Assembly (NCBI GenBank): GCA_000531095.1
Contig: HG799464.1
Coordinates: 766,339-830,338, forward strand
Reading direction: 5' to 3'
Source: Gemmata massiliana
GTDB lineage: Bacteria > Planctomycetota > Planctomycetia > Gemmatales > Gemmataceae
Length of the DNA: 64,000 nt
Shown: piece by piece, positions 44,367-53,578 of the stretch
How positions within the stretch are numbered: the stretch's first letter is position 1
Layout of the letters: each line of letters starts with the position of its first letter
The notes under the pieces: model-generated
What the model was told of the DNA's origin: nothing
The model's database searches: none
What the model saw: the letters and a program-made list of their open reading frames with translations, nothing else
Program-made: the position numbers and the translations under genes

Positions 44367-45446
44367 ATGCACGCCGCAGCCGCAGCCATTGCCCTCGCAG
44401 TTCTGGCAACGCCGGCACCCAATAAGGGTGCGAGCGAAACCGTCCGGACCGGGTTGAAGTGGCTCGCCGCCCAGCAGAAAGCCGACGGCACGTGGGAGGG
44501 GCTGAACGGTATCTCGCCCACCACGATCACCGCGACCGCCGGACTCGCCCTCCTGATGGAAGGCAGCACGCCGAAGACCGGAACCTACGCACCGCACATC
44601 CGCAAAACGATCGACTGGTTCGAGGCGAACACGAACGACAAGGGGTTACTCGCCAGTAACTCCATGAACGAGATGTACCAGTACATCCAGAGCCACGCCC
44701 ACGCACTGTTGTTTCTCGCGTGCGCCTACGACTCGGACGACGATGACGACCGGCGCAAGCGGGTCGCGAAAGTGCTGGACAAAGCCACCAAGTTCCTCCT
44801 GGAGCGCCAGAACACGAGCGGCGGGTGGGGGTTCGTTGCCCCGGGCGAGAACGGCGGGTACGACGACAGTCAGTCCACGGGGATCGTGCTTCAAGCTCTC
44901 ATCGCCGCCCGCAAGGTCGGGATCAGCGTACCGAAGACTGCGACCGATAAGGCAGTGCGGTACCTGACCCGGGCGACCAATAAAGAAGGTGGGGTCATTT
45001 ACAGCATTGCGAACGGAATGCTCCCGGCGGGTAACGACGGGCAACCGATGTTCAGCGCGATGGCCGCGGCCGATGTGCTCATGCAGGACGGCGGGCGCCC
45101 GGAACAGTTGGCGAAGTGGGTCAACAACGCGAACAGCACGAACACCCCGCAGCAGCTCCGTTTCCTCCGCGACGGCGGTGTGTACGCGATGCTACAGCAG
45201 TACCAGCTCGCGCGAGTCGCGTTCGCACTGGGTGAGAACGGGCACCGCAAGATCGACACAGAAACGGCGGACCAAAATCTCCTCCGCTGGTCCGAAACGC
45301 GCACAAAGCTGTTCAAAACCCTCAAGGACATGCAGTCCAAAGACGGGAGCTGGGCCGATGTCAATTTCGGCCCCAGCTATTCTACGGCCGTCGCGCTCGT
45401 GATCCTACAACTCGACAACGACTATCTCCCCGCACTCTCTCGCTAA
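44367..45446 (+). CDS. Exported squalene-cyclase/prenyltransferase-repeat protein
   Basis: The protein is 359 aa from the ATG at 44367, with signal peptide (AAAAIALAVLATPAPNKG). Repeats of the alpha/alpha barrel: LKWLAAQQKADGTWEGLNG, FLLERQNTSGGWGFVAPGENGG, LKDMQSKDGSWADVNFGPSYSTAVALVILQL. It is a paralogue of the Tat-exported protein at 22384, sharing the C-terminal motif (ALVILQLDNDYLP here, SLIVLQLPNNYLP there). It lacks the DxDD catalytic motif of cyclases. It is probably a secreted structural or binding protein. Confidence 0.85.
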   Translation: MHAAAAAIALAVLATPAPNKGASETVRTGLKWLAAQQKADGTWEGLNGISPTTITATAGLALLMEGSTPKTGTYAPHIRKTIDWFEANTNDKGLLASNSMNEMYQYIQSHAHALLFLACAYDSDDDDDRRKRVAKVLDKATKFLLERQNTSGGWGFVAPGENGGYDDSQSTGIVLQALIAARKVGISVPKTATDKAVRYLTRATNKEGGVIYSIANGMLPAGNDGQPMFSAMAAADVLMQDGGRPEQLAKWVNNANSTNTPQQLRFLRDGGVYAMLQQYQLARVAFALGENGHRKIDTETADQNLLRWSETRTKLFKTLKDMQSKDGSWADVNFGPSYSTAVALVILQLDNDYLPALSR

Positions 45447-45483
45447 CGAACACGAGAACCGCGGAGATCGGTGAAAAGCGACG

Positions 45484-45554
45484 GGGCACGAAAGAAGACC
45501 GAAGAAAAGAGTTGGAGTAATTCCACTCTTGGCCTTCGGTTTTCTTTCGTGCCC
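45484..45554. repeat. Large two-part hairpin after the squalene-cyclase-repeat gene
   Basis: GGGCACGAAAGAA with ACCGAAG pairs with CTTCGGT and TTCTTTCGTGCCC. An inner stem AAGAGT..GGA/TCC..CTCTT tops it. No T-run follows directly, so it may stabilise or terminate transcripts of the gene ending at 45446, or it may be an intergenic palindrome. Confidence 0.6.
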
Positions 45555-45697
45555 GCCGCGCTTTTGGGTGGCCGATCCCCACGGTTTCTTTGATCTTGCC
45601 AAAACTGTGACCGACTTCGTCCTTCACGATTCCTTCAATTCCCTTGCTTTCCTCGCGCGCTCCGTGAAGAATGACCACGGAGTGTAAGGACCGATTC

Positions 45698-46420
45698 ATG
45701 TTCATCTACCCGGCAATTGATCTCCTTAACGGCCGCGCCGTGCGGTTGAAGCAGGGCGATTACTCGCAAAAGACCGAGTTCTCGGACGACCCGGCCGCGG
45801 TCGCGCGGCGGTGGGTCGAACTCGGCGCCGATCGCATCCACGTTGTCGACCTCGACGGCGCAAAAGCCGGTAAGCCCACCAACGGCGCCGTTATTCGCGC
45901 GATCGTCGAGGCCGTAGGGGTTCCGGTTCAACTCGGGGGCGGGTTGCGTACCGACGCCGACCTCGAAACCGTCTTCGGGTGGGGCGTGCGGTGGGCCGTG
46001 CTCGGTACCAAAGCACTTCAGTCCCCGGACTGGACCCGCACGGTCGCCAAGCGCTACCCGGATCACATCGTTCTGGGCGTGGACGCGAAAAACGGGTTCG
46101 TCGCGACCGAGGGGTGGCTCGAAGTTTCTCAGGTCAAAGCCGTCGATCTCGCGAAGCAGGTCAGCGATTCGCCGCTCGCCGCGGTCGTTTACACGGACAT
46201 CGCAAAGGACGGGATGATGAGCGGCCCGAACTTCGCCGGGCTCGCGGAGATGAAGGCCGCGGTTCCGCTCCCCGTCATCGCCAGTGGAGGCGTTTGTACT
46301 CTCGATCACGTGCGCCGACTGATTGACGAAGGGATTCCGGGCTGCATTATCGGCCGCGCACTTTATGAAGGGAGTCTGGACCTCGCAGCCGCACTCGCAC
46401 TGACGCGGCCACCTCAGTAG
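45698..46420 (+). CDS. hisA: HisA phosphoribosylformimino-aminoimidazole carboxamide ribotide isomerase
   Basis: The protein is 240 aa from the ATG at 45698 (MFIYPAIDLLNGRAVRLKQGDY), AAGGA upstream. It isomerises ProFAR in histidine biosynthesis. Motifs: PAIDLLNGRAVRL with catalytic Asp, HVVDLDGAKAGKP, VQLGGGLRTDADLE, AVLGTKAL, GVDAKNGFVATEGW, VYTDIAKDGMMSGPN (second Asp), VIASGGVCTLDHVR and IIGRALYEG. The TIM-barrel phosphate-binding sites are complete. No other his genes are in the window. Confidence 0.95.
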   Translation: MFIYPAIDLLNGRAVRLKQGDYSQKTEFSDDPAAVARRWVELGADRIHVVDLDGAKAGKPTNGAVIRAIVEAVGVPVQLGGGLRTDADLETVFGWGVRWAVLGTKALQSPDWTRTVAKRYPDHIVLGVDAKNGFVATEGWLEVSQVKAVDLAKQVSDSPLAAVVYTDIAKDGMMSGPNFAGLAEMKAAVPLPVIASGGVCTLDHVRRLIDEGIPGCIIGRALYEGSLDLAAALALTRPPQ

Positions 46421-46476
46421 AGGCGACCACTTAACGCGCCAGTGTTCTCCTCCTCTCTCCGATTGGAGTTCACGTC

Positions 46477-48621
46477 ATGGCCGTAAAACATGTGGTGGAA
46501 AACGTAAGGGACATTGCACTCGTTGGGCACCGCGCCGCGGGCAAAACCAGCCTGGCCGATGCCCTCCTCTTCGATGCCCACGCGGTCGATCGACTCGGGA
46601 GCGTGGATGATGGGACATCGGTCGCGGACGCCGACGACGAAGAACACAAGCACCACTTCTCCATCGACACCCACGTCCTCCACGCCGATCACGACGGCAA
46701 ACACCTCAACATCCTGGACGCCCCCGGCTCGCCGGACTTCATCGGCGCCGCACTCGAAGCGCTCGCGGCGGTTGAAACCGCGGTGATCGTCATTTCGGCC
46801 GTCAACGGCGTGGAGATGAACACGCGGAAGATGTTCCAGGAAGCAACCGCGCTGGGCCTGTCGCGGGCGATCGTCATCAACAAGCTCGACGCCGACAACG
46901 TCGACCTGCCCGGGTTGGTCGATACCATCCAGACCGCGTTCGGGAAGAACTGCGTGCTGTTCAACGTGCCGGACCGGACCGGCCCCGGGATGCGCGAGAT
47001 CTACTGCCTGCTCGACCCGCGGCAGATCCTCCCGCCGTCCCTACCGGTCGATGCCGCCTCAGCCCGGAGCCAGCTCATCGAAGCGGTCGTCGAGTCTGAT
47101 GAAGCGCTGCTCGAAAAGTACCTGAGCGAAGGTAAGGTCACGCTGGCGGAACTGGAGGCCGACATCACCCGCGCGATGGACTCGGGGACACTGATCCCGA
47201 TCTTCTGCGCGTCCGCGAAGAAGGACAAGGGCGTCAAAGAGCTGCTCGACGCACTCAGCCGCTACGGGCTGTCGCCGGCGTTCTCGCGCAAGCGCCTCGA
47301 AGGGTTGCAGGTCGGGTCGAACGGGTCCGCGCACCAGCTCGAACCGACCGAGCAGGAAGAGTTCGTCGCGCAAGTGTTCAAGGTGGTCAACGACAAGTTC
47401 GTCGGGCACCTGAGCTTCGTCCGCGTGCTCGCCGGGAAGCTCCAGCACAACCACAACGTCGTGAACCTGCGCAGCGGGCAAACGCTCCGCATCGGGCACC
47501 TGCTCGAAGCCCAGGGCAAAACGACCACACAGGTTCACGAGGCCGGACCGGGCGACATCGTCGCCATCGCGAAAGTCGAGGGGCTGGAAATCGGTGACAC
47601 GATCGCGTACACGAACCACGCGCCGAAGCTCCCACTCCCGCACTTCCCCACGCCGATGTTCGGGCTGGCGATCGAGCCCAAGACTCGCGGGGACGAGCAG
47701 AAGATTTCCGTCGGGTTGCACAAACTCGCGGCCGAAGACCCGACCGTAAAGGTCACGCACGACGCCCAAACGCACGAACTCGTCATCAGCGGCGTGAGCC
47801 AACTGCACCTGGACATCATCCGCGAGCGCCTAAAAGCCCGGTTCGGCGTCGAGATAAACACGAAAGAACCGAAGATCCCGTACCGCGAAACGATCAACGG
47901 CGACGGTGCGGGAGACCACAAACACAAGAAGCAGACCGGCGGGCGCGGGCAGTTCGCCGAAGTCCACATGCGCATTTACCCGCTGTCGCGCGAGATTAAA
48001 GACCAGGCTCAGTGCGAGTCCGAGTTCGCCAATAAGAGCCGCTTCGAGAAGCTCCGGAGCGTGCATTACGACCCCGCGTTCAACTTCGCGTTCATCGACC
48101 ACATTGTGGGTGGTTCGATCCCGAACAACTTCCTCCCCGCGATCGAGAAGGGGTGCAAAGAAATGCTGGAGCGCGGGGTGCTGGCCGGGTACCGCATCCA
48201 GGACTGCGCCGTGGAGGTCCACTTCGGTAAGTACCACGACGTGGACTCGTCGGAAGCCGCGTTCAAGACGGCCGCGCGCCACGCCTTCAAGAAGGCGTTC
48301 ATGGTGGCCCGGCCGTCACTGCTCGAACCGATTGTGAAGCTCGAAATCACGGTCCCGACCAAGTACACCGGAGCCGTACTAGGCGACCTGCCAACAAAGC
48401 GGGCACACGTCGAGAACCAGGACAGTCTACCCGGCGACATGACTGTCATTTACGCGCGGGCACCGCTCTCCGAGGTGGCCCGGTACGCCGCGCAACTGGG
48501 CGGCATGACGCAGGGTCAGGGGTCATACGCGATGGAATTGAGCCACTACGAAATGGTGCCCGCGAACGTGCAACAGCAGATCGTGAGTCGGTCGCAGCTC
48601 AAGGACGTTGAAGACGAGTAA
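46477..48621 (+). CDS. Elongation factor G paralogue with altered G3 motif
   Basis: The protein is 714 aa, full EF-G length. GTPase motifs: P-loop GHRAAGKTSLADALL, G3 LDAPGSPDF (canonical DTPGH; the catalytic His is Ser here), G4 NKLD. Domains II to V follow, with the domain IV stretch HKHKKQTGGRGQFAEV. The changed G3 and shortened switch region mark it as a paralogue (EF-G2/spdEFG type), not the main fusA. Such paralogues act in ribosome recycling or under special conditions. No ribosomal gene is adjacent. Confidence 0.85.
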   Translation: MAVKHVVENVRDIALVGHRAAGKTSLADALLFDAHAVDRLGSVDDGTSVADADDEEHKHHFSIDTHVLHADHDGKHLNILDAPGSPDFIGAALEALAAVETAVIVISAVNGVEMNTRKMFQEATALGLSRAIVINKLDADNVDLPGLVDTIQTAFGKNCVLFNVPDRTGPGMREIYCLLDPRQILPPSLPVDAASARSQLIEAVVESDEALLEKYLSEGKVTLAELEADITRAMDSGTLIPIFCASAKKDKGVKELLDALSRYGLSPAFSRKRLEGLQVGSNGSAHQLEPTEQEEFVAQVFKVVNDKFVGHLSFVRVLAGKLQHNHNVVNLRSGQTLRIGHLLEAQGKTTTQVHEAGPGDIVAIAKVEGLEIGDTIAYTNHAPKLPLPHFPTPMFGLAIEPKTRGDEQKISVGLHKLAAEDPTVKVTHDAQTHELVISGVSQLHLDIIRERLKARFGVEINTKEPKIPYRETINGDGAGDHKHKKQTGGRGQFAEVHMRIYPLSREIKDQAQCESEFANKSRFEKLRSVHYDPAFNFAFIDHIVGGSIPNNFLPAIEKGCKEMLERGVLAGYRIQDCAVEVHFGKYHDVDSSEAAFKTAARHAFKKAFMVARPSLLEPIVKLEITVPTKYTGAVLGDLPTKRAHVENQDSLPGDMTVIYARAPLSEVARYAAQLGGMTQGQGSYAMELSHYEMVPANVQQQIVSRSQLKDVEDE

Positions 48622-48633
48622 CAGAAACAGGCC

Positions 48634-48707
48634 TCGCACCGCCGCCCCCGGCGGCGCACCACCAGCGCAACCCGCGCCGGCGGCGCGCCCACCGGGGGCG
48701 GTCGCAC
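48634..48707. terminator. GC-rich inverted repeat after the EF-G paralogue
   Basis: ACCGCC...CCCCGG near 48638-48650 can pair with CCGGGGGCGGT near 48692-48702, with an internal GCGCCGGCGGCGC dyad. There is no T-run, so termination is uncertain. It fills the gap before the ExbB-like gene. Confidence 0.4.
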
Positions 48708-48787
48708 GAAACACTTGTTGAAGCCCCCACCCGTCGCCGATAATCCTAGAAGTACCTCACATCGCGCGCACCCTGGGAAGCACCCGC

Positions 48788-49516
48788 ATGAACGCGGTTT
48801 ACGATTTCTTCATCAAAGAGTGGTACTTCTCCATCCCGCTCGTCATCATGTCGCTGATCGCGGCGGCGCTGGTCATCTGGCGCCTGCTACTGAACAACAC
48901 CGCGAACACGGATATGGACGACTTCCTGCCACTGTTCCAGCAGACGCTACGAAAGGGCGGGGTCAAAGCTGCGGTGAGTCTGTGCAGAGAAGAAAAGGGG
49001 CTGATCCCGAGTCGCCTCTTCATTGCGGGTCTGGAAGCCGCCGACCAGGGGGCTGCGGCCATGCGTCGCAGTATGGCGAACGAGAACGAACTGGAAATCG
49101 TCCCGCGGCTCCACTTCCTGCTCGCACCGATTCTCGCGATCGCGAAGATCGCAACGATGGTGGGGCTGTTCTTCACCGTCATCTCGATGATTAACACGTT
49201 CAACGCGATCGGTGAGGGCGCGTCCAGCGGAAAGGCGAAGGAGATCGGCGGGCACGCCTCCAAGATCGGCCTCGCGCTGTTCGCGACCGCGCTCGGGCTG
49301 TTCACCGCAATCCCGCTCGTGTTCAGCCACGTGCTGTTCAAGGACTGGATCGCGAAGTTCGAGATCCGCGTCAAGGCCTCGTCGCAGAAGCTCATCACAC
49401 TCGTCACCAATTACAAGAAAGACCCGAAACTGCTCGACCAGCCCGAAAAAGAAGACGCAGAGGACGAGGACGAAAACGACCGCGCCCGCCGGAAGCGCAA
49501 AGCACGAGCAGATTGA
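48788..49516 (+). CDS. MotA/TolQ/ExbB-family proton-channel protein
   Basis: The protein is 242 aa. Three helices: IPLVIMSLIAAALVIWRLLL; LAPILAIAKIATMVGLFFTVISMI; IGLALFATALGLFTAIPLVFSHVLF. The last two, with the MVGLFFTVI and GLALFATALGLFTAIP motifs, are the ExbB/TolQ channel signature. The loop between helices one and two is cytoplasmic, and the C-terminus is highly charged. With the two ExbD-like genes immediately downstream it should form a proton-motive-force transducer energising an envelope process. No TonB or TolA is seen. Confidence 0.92.
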   Translation: MNAVYDFFIKEWYFSIPLVIMSLIAAALVIWRLLLNNTANTDMDDFLPLFQQTLRKGGVKAAVSLCREEKGLIPSRLFIAGLEAADQGAAAMRRSMANENELEIVPRLHFLLAPILAIAKIATMVGLFFTVISMINTFNAIGEGASSGKAKEIGGHASKIGLALFATALGLFTAIPLVFSHVLFKDWIAKFEIRVKASSQKLITLVTNYKKDPKLLDQPEKEDAEDEDENDRARRKRKARAD

Positions 49517-49641
49517 AGTCCGAGCCAACGCCCGTCGATCACGCCACGTTATCCCGGTGAAGTGTTTCTGGTGCGGCGATGCTCGCCGCACTCCCGTGGG
49601 CGGATCGCCCGCGGCCCCGAGATCACTTGCGAGTTCCGCCA

Positions 49642-50421
49642 ATGGCCGCGATTCCGAAGGCGTTCGACGTGTGGTTCGTCGCCGCGAACACGGTCTACAA
49701 GGCCGTGCCGTACAACGTCGTCGCCGACTGGACGCAACAGGGCCGGCTCGCGCGCACCGACAAGGTGCGCCCGGCCGGAACCACGACGGCGTGGGTCGCG
49801 ATCAGCGATTACGACTTGCTCGCCGACTACCTCGCGCGCCCGTCCCCCGCGACCGCCGCGCCTGCTCCGCTCGCGATCCCCGACGCAGACGATCAGGCCC
49901 CCGCGAGCGCACTGCCCGCGGAACCCGCGCCGGTCGAACTCCCGGACCCGGAGCCAGGAGAACGCATCCGGCGGCCGGAAGACGATGACGAAGTCGACAT
50001 GATCCCGCTCATCGACATCAGCATGGTGCTGCTTGTCTTCTTCATCATGATCCAGGCGGCCGGCGCGCTCGCACCCGTAGACGTCCCGGAAATGAAGTAC
50101 GCGGGCCAACTCACCAGCGACCCGGACGCGGTCACGATCACCATCGAGAAGCTCAACACCGAGGACGTGTACTACGCGGTCCGCGTCGGCAACGTGGCGC
50201 CCAAACCGAGCCACGACCAACTACGCACCCCGGAAGAGGCGCTCAAGGCACTCAACGAAGTTCTCGTCGGTGTCACGCGCCCCCCCGAGGTGCGCATCGC
50301 GTGCCGCAAGGATCTGCCGCGCGAGCGCGTCTACGAGTTACGGCGCGAACTCGAACCGCTGCGCAAAAAGGGCATCATCAACTCCACCGTCGCAACCGTC
50401 GTTGAGGCACCCGAAAAATGA
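49642..50421 (+). CDS. GYF-like domain fused to ExbD/TolR (first copy)
   Basis: The protein is 259 aa from the ATG at 49642. An N-terminal domain of about 60 residues (FDVWFVAANTVYKAVPYNVV, then TDKVRPAGTTTAWVAISDYD) resembles GYF_2/DUF4339-type domains. A Pro/Ala linker follows, then the ExbD segment EVDMIPLIDISMVLLVFFIMI, with the conserved Asp in the helix, and a periplasmic TolR-like domain. The cytoplasmic GYF-like domain is an addition to ordinary ExbD. The stop overlaps the next start (ATGA). Confidence 0.85.
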   Translation: MAAIPKAFDVWFVAANTVYKAVPYNVVADWTQQGRLARTDKVRPAGTTTAWVAISDYDLLADYLARPSPATAAPAPLAIPDADDQAPASALPAEPAPVELPDPEPGERIRRPEDDDEVDMIPLIDISMVLLVFFIMIQAAGALAPVDVPEMKYAGQLTSDPDAVTITIEKLNTEDVYYAVRVGNVAPKPSHDQLRTPEEALKALNEVLVGVTRPPEVRIACRKDLPRERVYELRRELEPLRKKGIINSTVATVVEAPEK

Positions 50422-51035
50422 GCGCGTGGTACGTGCGCAAGGAAGGTTCGCCGGAGGTGCTCGCCCTGCCGACCGCGGTGGAGGTGCTCACCGGGTTGCG
50501 TGACGGGAACTTCCTCCCCACCGACGAAGTAAGGGGACCGACCGACGCGACGTGGTGCGCGATCGAGGTTCACCCTACGTTCGCGGAAGCGGCCGAGTAC
50601 ATCGACCCGCCCCCACCAGAGGTGGCCGACGACACGCACCTCGACATGAACCCGCTGATCGACGTGTGTCTCGTGCTGCTCATCTTCTTCATCCTCACTA
50701 TCACTTACGCCTCGATCGAGCGCGCGCTCGACGTACCGCCAGACACGGCCGACGAAAAAGGCGCGCCACAAAAAATCGACATTAAGGACATCAAGGACCG
50801 AATCTTCAAAGTGATTGTGAAGATGGACGGCGAGCGCCCCATCATCAAGATCGAGGGCAAGGAAGTGACACAGGATCAGGTCTTCACTGAAATGCAGAAC
50901 ATCATTAACACGACCGGGCGGAAGGAGATGCTCCTCGACATCGACAAAGTCGTCCCCTGGGGCGTCGAAACCGCGATTCTCGACGCCGCGAAGGGCAACA
51001 AGGTCCACAACATCATCAACAACCAGCGGAAGTAA
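50418..51035 (+). CDS. GYF-like domain fused to ExbD/TolR (second copy)
   Basis: The protein is 205 aa. The N-terminus MSAWYVRKEGSPEVLALPTA then TDEVRGPTDATWCAIEVHP is the same kind of GYF-like domain as in the previous gene. The ExbD helix reads HLDMNPLIDVCLVLLIFFIL with the conserved Asp, followed by a periplasmic domain with VIVKMDGERPIIKIEGKEV. The two ExbD-like proteins share layout but not sequence, so they probably form a heteromer with the ExbB-like protein. Overlap by four bases indicates coupled translation. Confidence 0.85.
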   Translation: MSAWYVRKEGSPEVLALPTAVEVLTGLRDGNFLPTDEVRGPTDATWCAIEVHPTFAEAAEYIDPPPPEVADDTHLDMNPLIDVCLVLLIFFILTITYASIERALDVPPDTADEKGAPQKIDIKDIKDRIFKVIVKMDGERPIIKIEGKEVTQDQVFTEMQNIINTTGRKEMLLDIDKVVPWGVETAILDAAKGNKVHNIINNQRK

Positions 51036-51213
51036 CTTTCTCCAGCTACCTATCTCCAAGCGGTCCCGTGGTTCGCCCAACTTCGCGCCTCGCACCATCA
51101 CAATCGGCAAAATCGCTCAAGTCCCCTGCCCCGTCCGGTCGAATACAAGCGATGGGGGAACGGAGCCGGCTCTTGGAGCCGAGCCTGTGGTGGCGCGACC
51201 GGGGAGAAGTGCC

Positions 51214-52668
51214 GTGAGCGATACGCGAGGCCTGCTCGATCGAATTTCTGCGTTCCGGCAACGGCTCGACGCGACCCCGCAACTGATCCCGGATGCGTTC
51301 CCGGTCGACGCGGACAGCGCCTCGGTCGTTTCCGAGGCCGAAACGTTCCGGATGTCCCTCAAGCGCATCGCCGGCAGCGAACCCGAAGCCATCGTCAAAC
51401 CGCGCCCGCAGCAATTGCAATTCACGGAACGCGCCCAACGACTCCTCGCGCGAACCAAGGAACTACTCGATCGCCAGCGGAAGTTCACGGACGAACCACT
51501 GTTCACGGCGTTCGCGAGCGCTGGCAAGCCGGACGCACTGGTGGACTACCACCGGGAAACGGTCGGGGTGCTCGATTCGATCGTGCGACTCGCCCAGGCG
51601 TTCCCGGACTCGGCCGGTGCGCAACTCAAGATGTGCGAAGGGCTGACTGGGTTGGTCGCGGTCGTTATGGACCGACTCGCAGTCCAGGAACGAATCCTGA
51701 AGCAGCGCCGAACGGACGTTGAACGCATCGACCGGCTCGCCGGGTTCTTCGCCTCGATCCACTGCAACCTACCGACCACACTGGAAACGGTCGCCGCGCT
51801 CGCGGAGGAGATCCTCGAAGACGCGCGTCTGGCGAAGCCGATCCGGTTCGTGTCCGCGCCGGTCGATTCGGCCCACGGTCCCGGCGGGACCGTCGCGTTC
51901 CCGGTGCCGGCCCGGTTCGTCGCGGCGCATGCGATCAACGTCGCGCAAGTGATTGCACGGGTCGTGCCCTTCGACTACGAATGGGCCGCACGCCCCCTCG
52001 CACCGGTAGTCGCGGCACTCATCATGGATTGCGGGATGGTGACCGTGCCGTCCGCGCTTCTGATGAAAACGGACCCGCTCACGGCGGACGAGCGCCGCGT
52101 GCTGGAAGCGCACCCGAAGCTCGGGGCGGAACTGCTGCTCTGGCGCTTCCCGAACCTCGCCGGCCCGCTCGCCGCGGCCATCGCGACGCACCACGAGCGC
52201 GCGGACGGGACCGGGTACCCGGGCGGACTGGCCGGGTCGCAAGTGCCCCCTCTCGGGCGCCTGCTCCGGGTTGCGGACGTGTACGCGGCGCTGAACGAGG
52301 ACCGCCCACACCGCTCGGCAGCCGATCCGCGTGCCGCACTCACCGAAGTGCTCATGGCGGCCGAACAGGGTGAGGTGGACCGCGACTTCGCCGAGTACCT
52401 GCTGAACCTGTCGTACTACCCGGTGAACACGGTGGTCGAACTCACCGACGGGCGGGTCGCATTCGTCGTCGCGAACCACCCGAACCGACTCGACCCGCGC
52501 ACGCCGGGGCGCCCGGTCGTCGCGGTTCTAACGGACGCGGAGGGCGGGATGCTTCCCCGCGTCGAGCACCTGGACTTGTCCGCCGCGGACCACGGCAGCA
52601 TCGTGAAAGCAGTCCCCGCGGCACGGCGCCGAGAACTCCTGGGGAGCCGATACCCCGATTTGGTCTAG
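51214..52668 (+). CDS. HD-GYP-type phosphohydrolase-like protein
   Basis: The protein is 484 aa from the GTG at 51214, preceded at 7 nt by GGGGAG; an upstream GTG at 51187 is weaker. The N-terminal 250 residues are helical without known domain. The C-terminal HD-GYP region has AALIMDCGMVTVPSALLMKT, ERRVLEAHPKLGAELLLW, ATHHERADGTGYPGGLAG and LLRVADVYAALNEDRPHR. The GYP motif is intact (GTGYP), but the first HD reads MDCGM, so the metal site may be incomplete. Cyclic-di-GMP hydrolysis is possible but not certain. Confidence 0.8.
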   Translation: MSDTRGLLDRISAFRQRLDATPQLIPDAFPVDADSASVVSEAETFRMSLKRIAGSEPEAIVKPRPQQLQFTERAQRLLARTKELLDRQRKFTDEPLFTAFASAGKPDALVDYHRETVGVLDSIVRLAQAFPDSAGAQLKMCEGLTGLVAVVMDRLAVQERILKQRRTDVERIDRLAGFFASIHCNLPTTLETVAALAEEILEDARLAKPIRFVSAPVDSAHGPGGTVAFPVPARFVAAHAINVAQVIARVVPFDYEWAARPLAPVVAALIMDCGMVTVPSALLMKTDPLTADERRVLEAHPKLGAELLLWRFPNLAGPLAAAIATHHERADGTGYPGGLAGSQVPPLGRLLRVADVYAALNEDRPHRSAADPRAALTEVLMAAEQGEVDRDFAEYLLNLSYYPVNTVVELTDGRVAFVVANHPNRLDPRTPGRPVVAVLTDAEGGMLPRVEHLDLSAADHGSIVKAVPAARRRELLGSRYPDLV

Positions 52669-52769
52669 AAGTCCTACGACGGTAAGCAGGAGCCGGGGCC
52701 GGAACCGTCGATCGCCCGATGGTCCGCCCCGGTACCCGTTTCCCGACCGGGACTTCAGCCCTCCAATTC

Positions 52770-53486
52770 ATGAAGTCCTACCTCCTGGCAACGCGCCACC
52801 CGTGGGTGTGTTTCCTGTTCCTCCTCCCGCTCCTGGCGGCTTACGAAGGCGGGCTGTTCTGGCTCGGCGGCGACCAGGCGGTCCGGTTCCGTAACGGGGC
52901 CGATGCGTGGTTCCGCTGGGCACTGGAAGTCTTCGGCGCGGGCCACGTTCTGATTGCCCCAGCCATCGTGCTGGGCGTGATGCTCATCTGGAGCTGGTGG
53001 CGCTGGGCCGACCGCCCGGAAGACCCGGTGACGGCGTGGTTCGGAATGGCGTTCGAGAGTGTGCTGTTCGCGGTCGTGTTGTGGCAGTTCAGCCGGAACT
53101 TCGGGCCGATCATCGACGGCCTCGGGATCAAGCTCCAGATCACCGTCCGCACGGCCCCCGCTGCTCAAATCCTCACGTTCATCGGTGCGGGTATTTACGA
53201 AGAAGTGCTGTTCCGTCTCGGTTTGTTTGGTGGGCTGGTACTCGTGTTGCGTGTCATTGGGATTCCGGGGATGGTTGCCATCCCGGTGGCCGCCTTCGCT
53301 GCTGCGGCAGCCTTTGCCGCAGCGCACCACATCGGTCCTTACGGGGAACCGATGCGAGCAGACTACTTCGTGTTCCGCACCACAGCCGGGCTGTACTTCA
53401 CGCTCTTGTTCGTGACCCGCGGGTTCGGAATCGCGGTCGGTGCCCACGCGGGGTACGACGTGCTGGTAGGTGTTGTTGTCGTGTAA
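52770..53486 (+). CDS. CPBP-family intramembrane metalloprotease-like protein
   Basis: The protein is 238 aa from the ATG at 52770. Several membrane helices precede motif 1 GAGIYEEVLFRLGLFGG (E144, E145, R149), and motif 2 is FAAAAAFAAAHHIGPYG with the metal-binding His. The C-terminal helix contains GIAVGAHAGYDVLVG. This is the CAAX-protease/Abi (CPBP) fold. Substrates are unknown. It ends convergently with the membrane-protein gene at 53579. Confidence 0.9.
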   Translation: MKSYLLATRHPWVCFLFLLPLLAAYEGGLFWLGGDQAVRFRNGADAWFRWALEVFGAGHVLIAPAIVLGVMLIWSWWRWADRPEDPVTAWFGMAFESVLFAVVLWQFSRNFGPIIDGLGIKLQITVRTAPAAQILTFIGAGIYEEVLFRLGLFGGLVLVLRVIGIPGMVAIPVAAFAAAAAFAAAHHIGPYGEPMRADYFVFRTTAGLYFTLLFVTRGFGIAVGAHAGYDVLVGVVVV

Positions 53487-53503
53487 CGAATTGCAGCCTT
53501 GAG

Positions 53504-53570
53504 GCGAACGGCCGGCGTGAGCCGGCTGGTATGAGCAAATCACTCCTACCAGCCGGCTCACGCCGTTCGC
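53504..53570. terminator. Hairpin between convergent genes
   Basis: GCGAACGGCC then GGCGTGAGCCGGCTGGTA pairs with TACCAGCCGGCTCACGCC and GTTCGC across a 15-nt loop, with three extra bases in the left arm. The long stem lies between the stops of two convergent genes (53486 and 53579) and could terminate both. The T-run is weak (GTTGTCGTTT). Confidence 0.75.
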
Positions 53571-53578
53571 GTTGTCGT

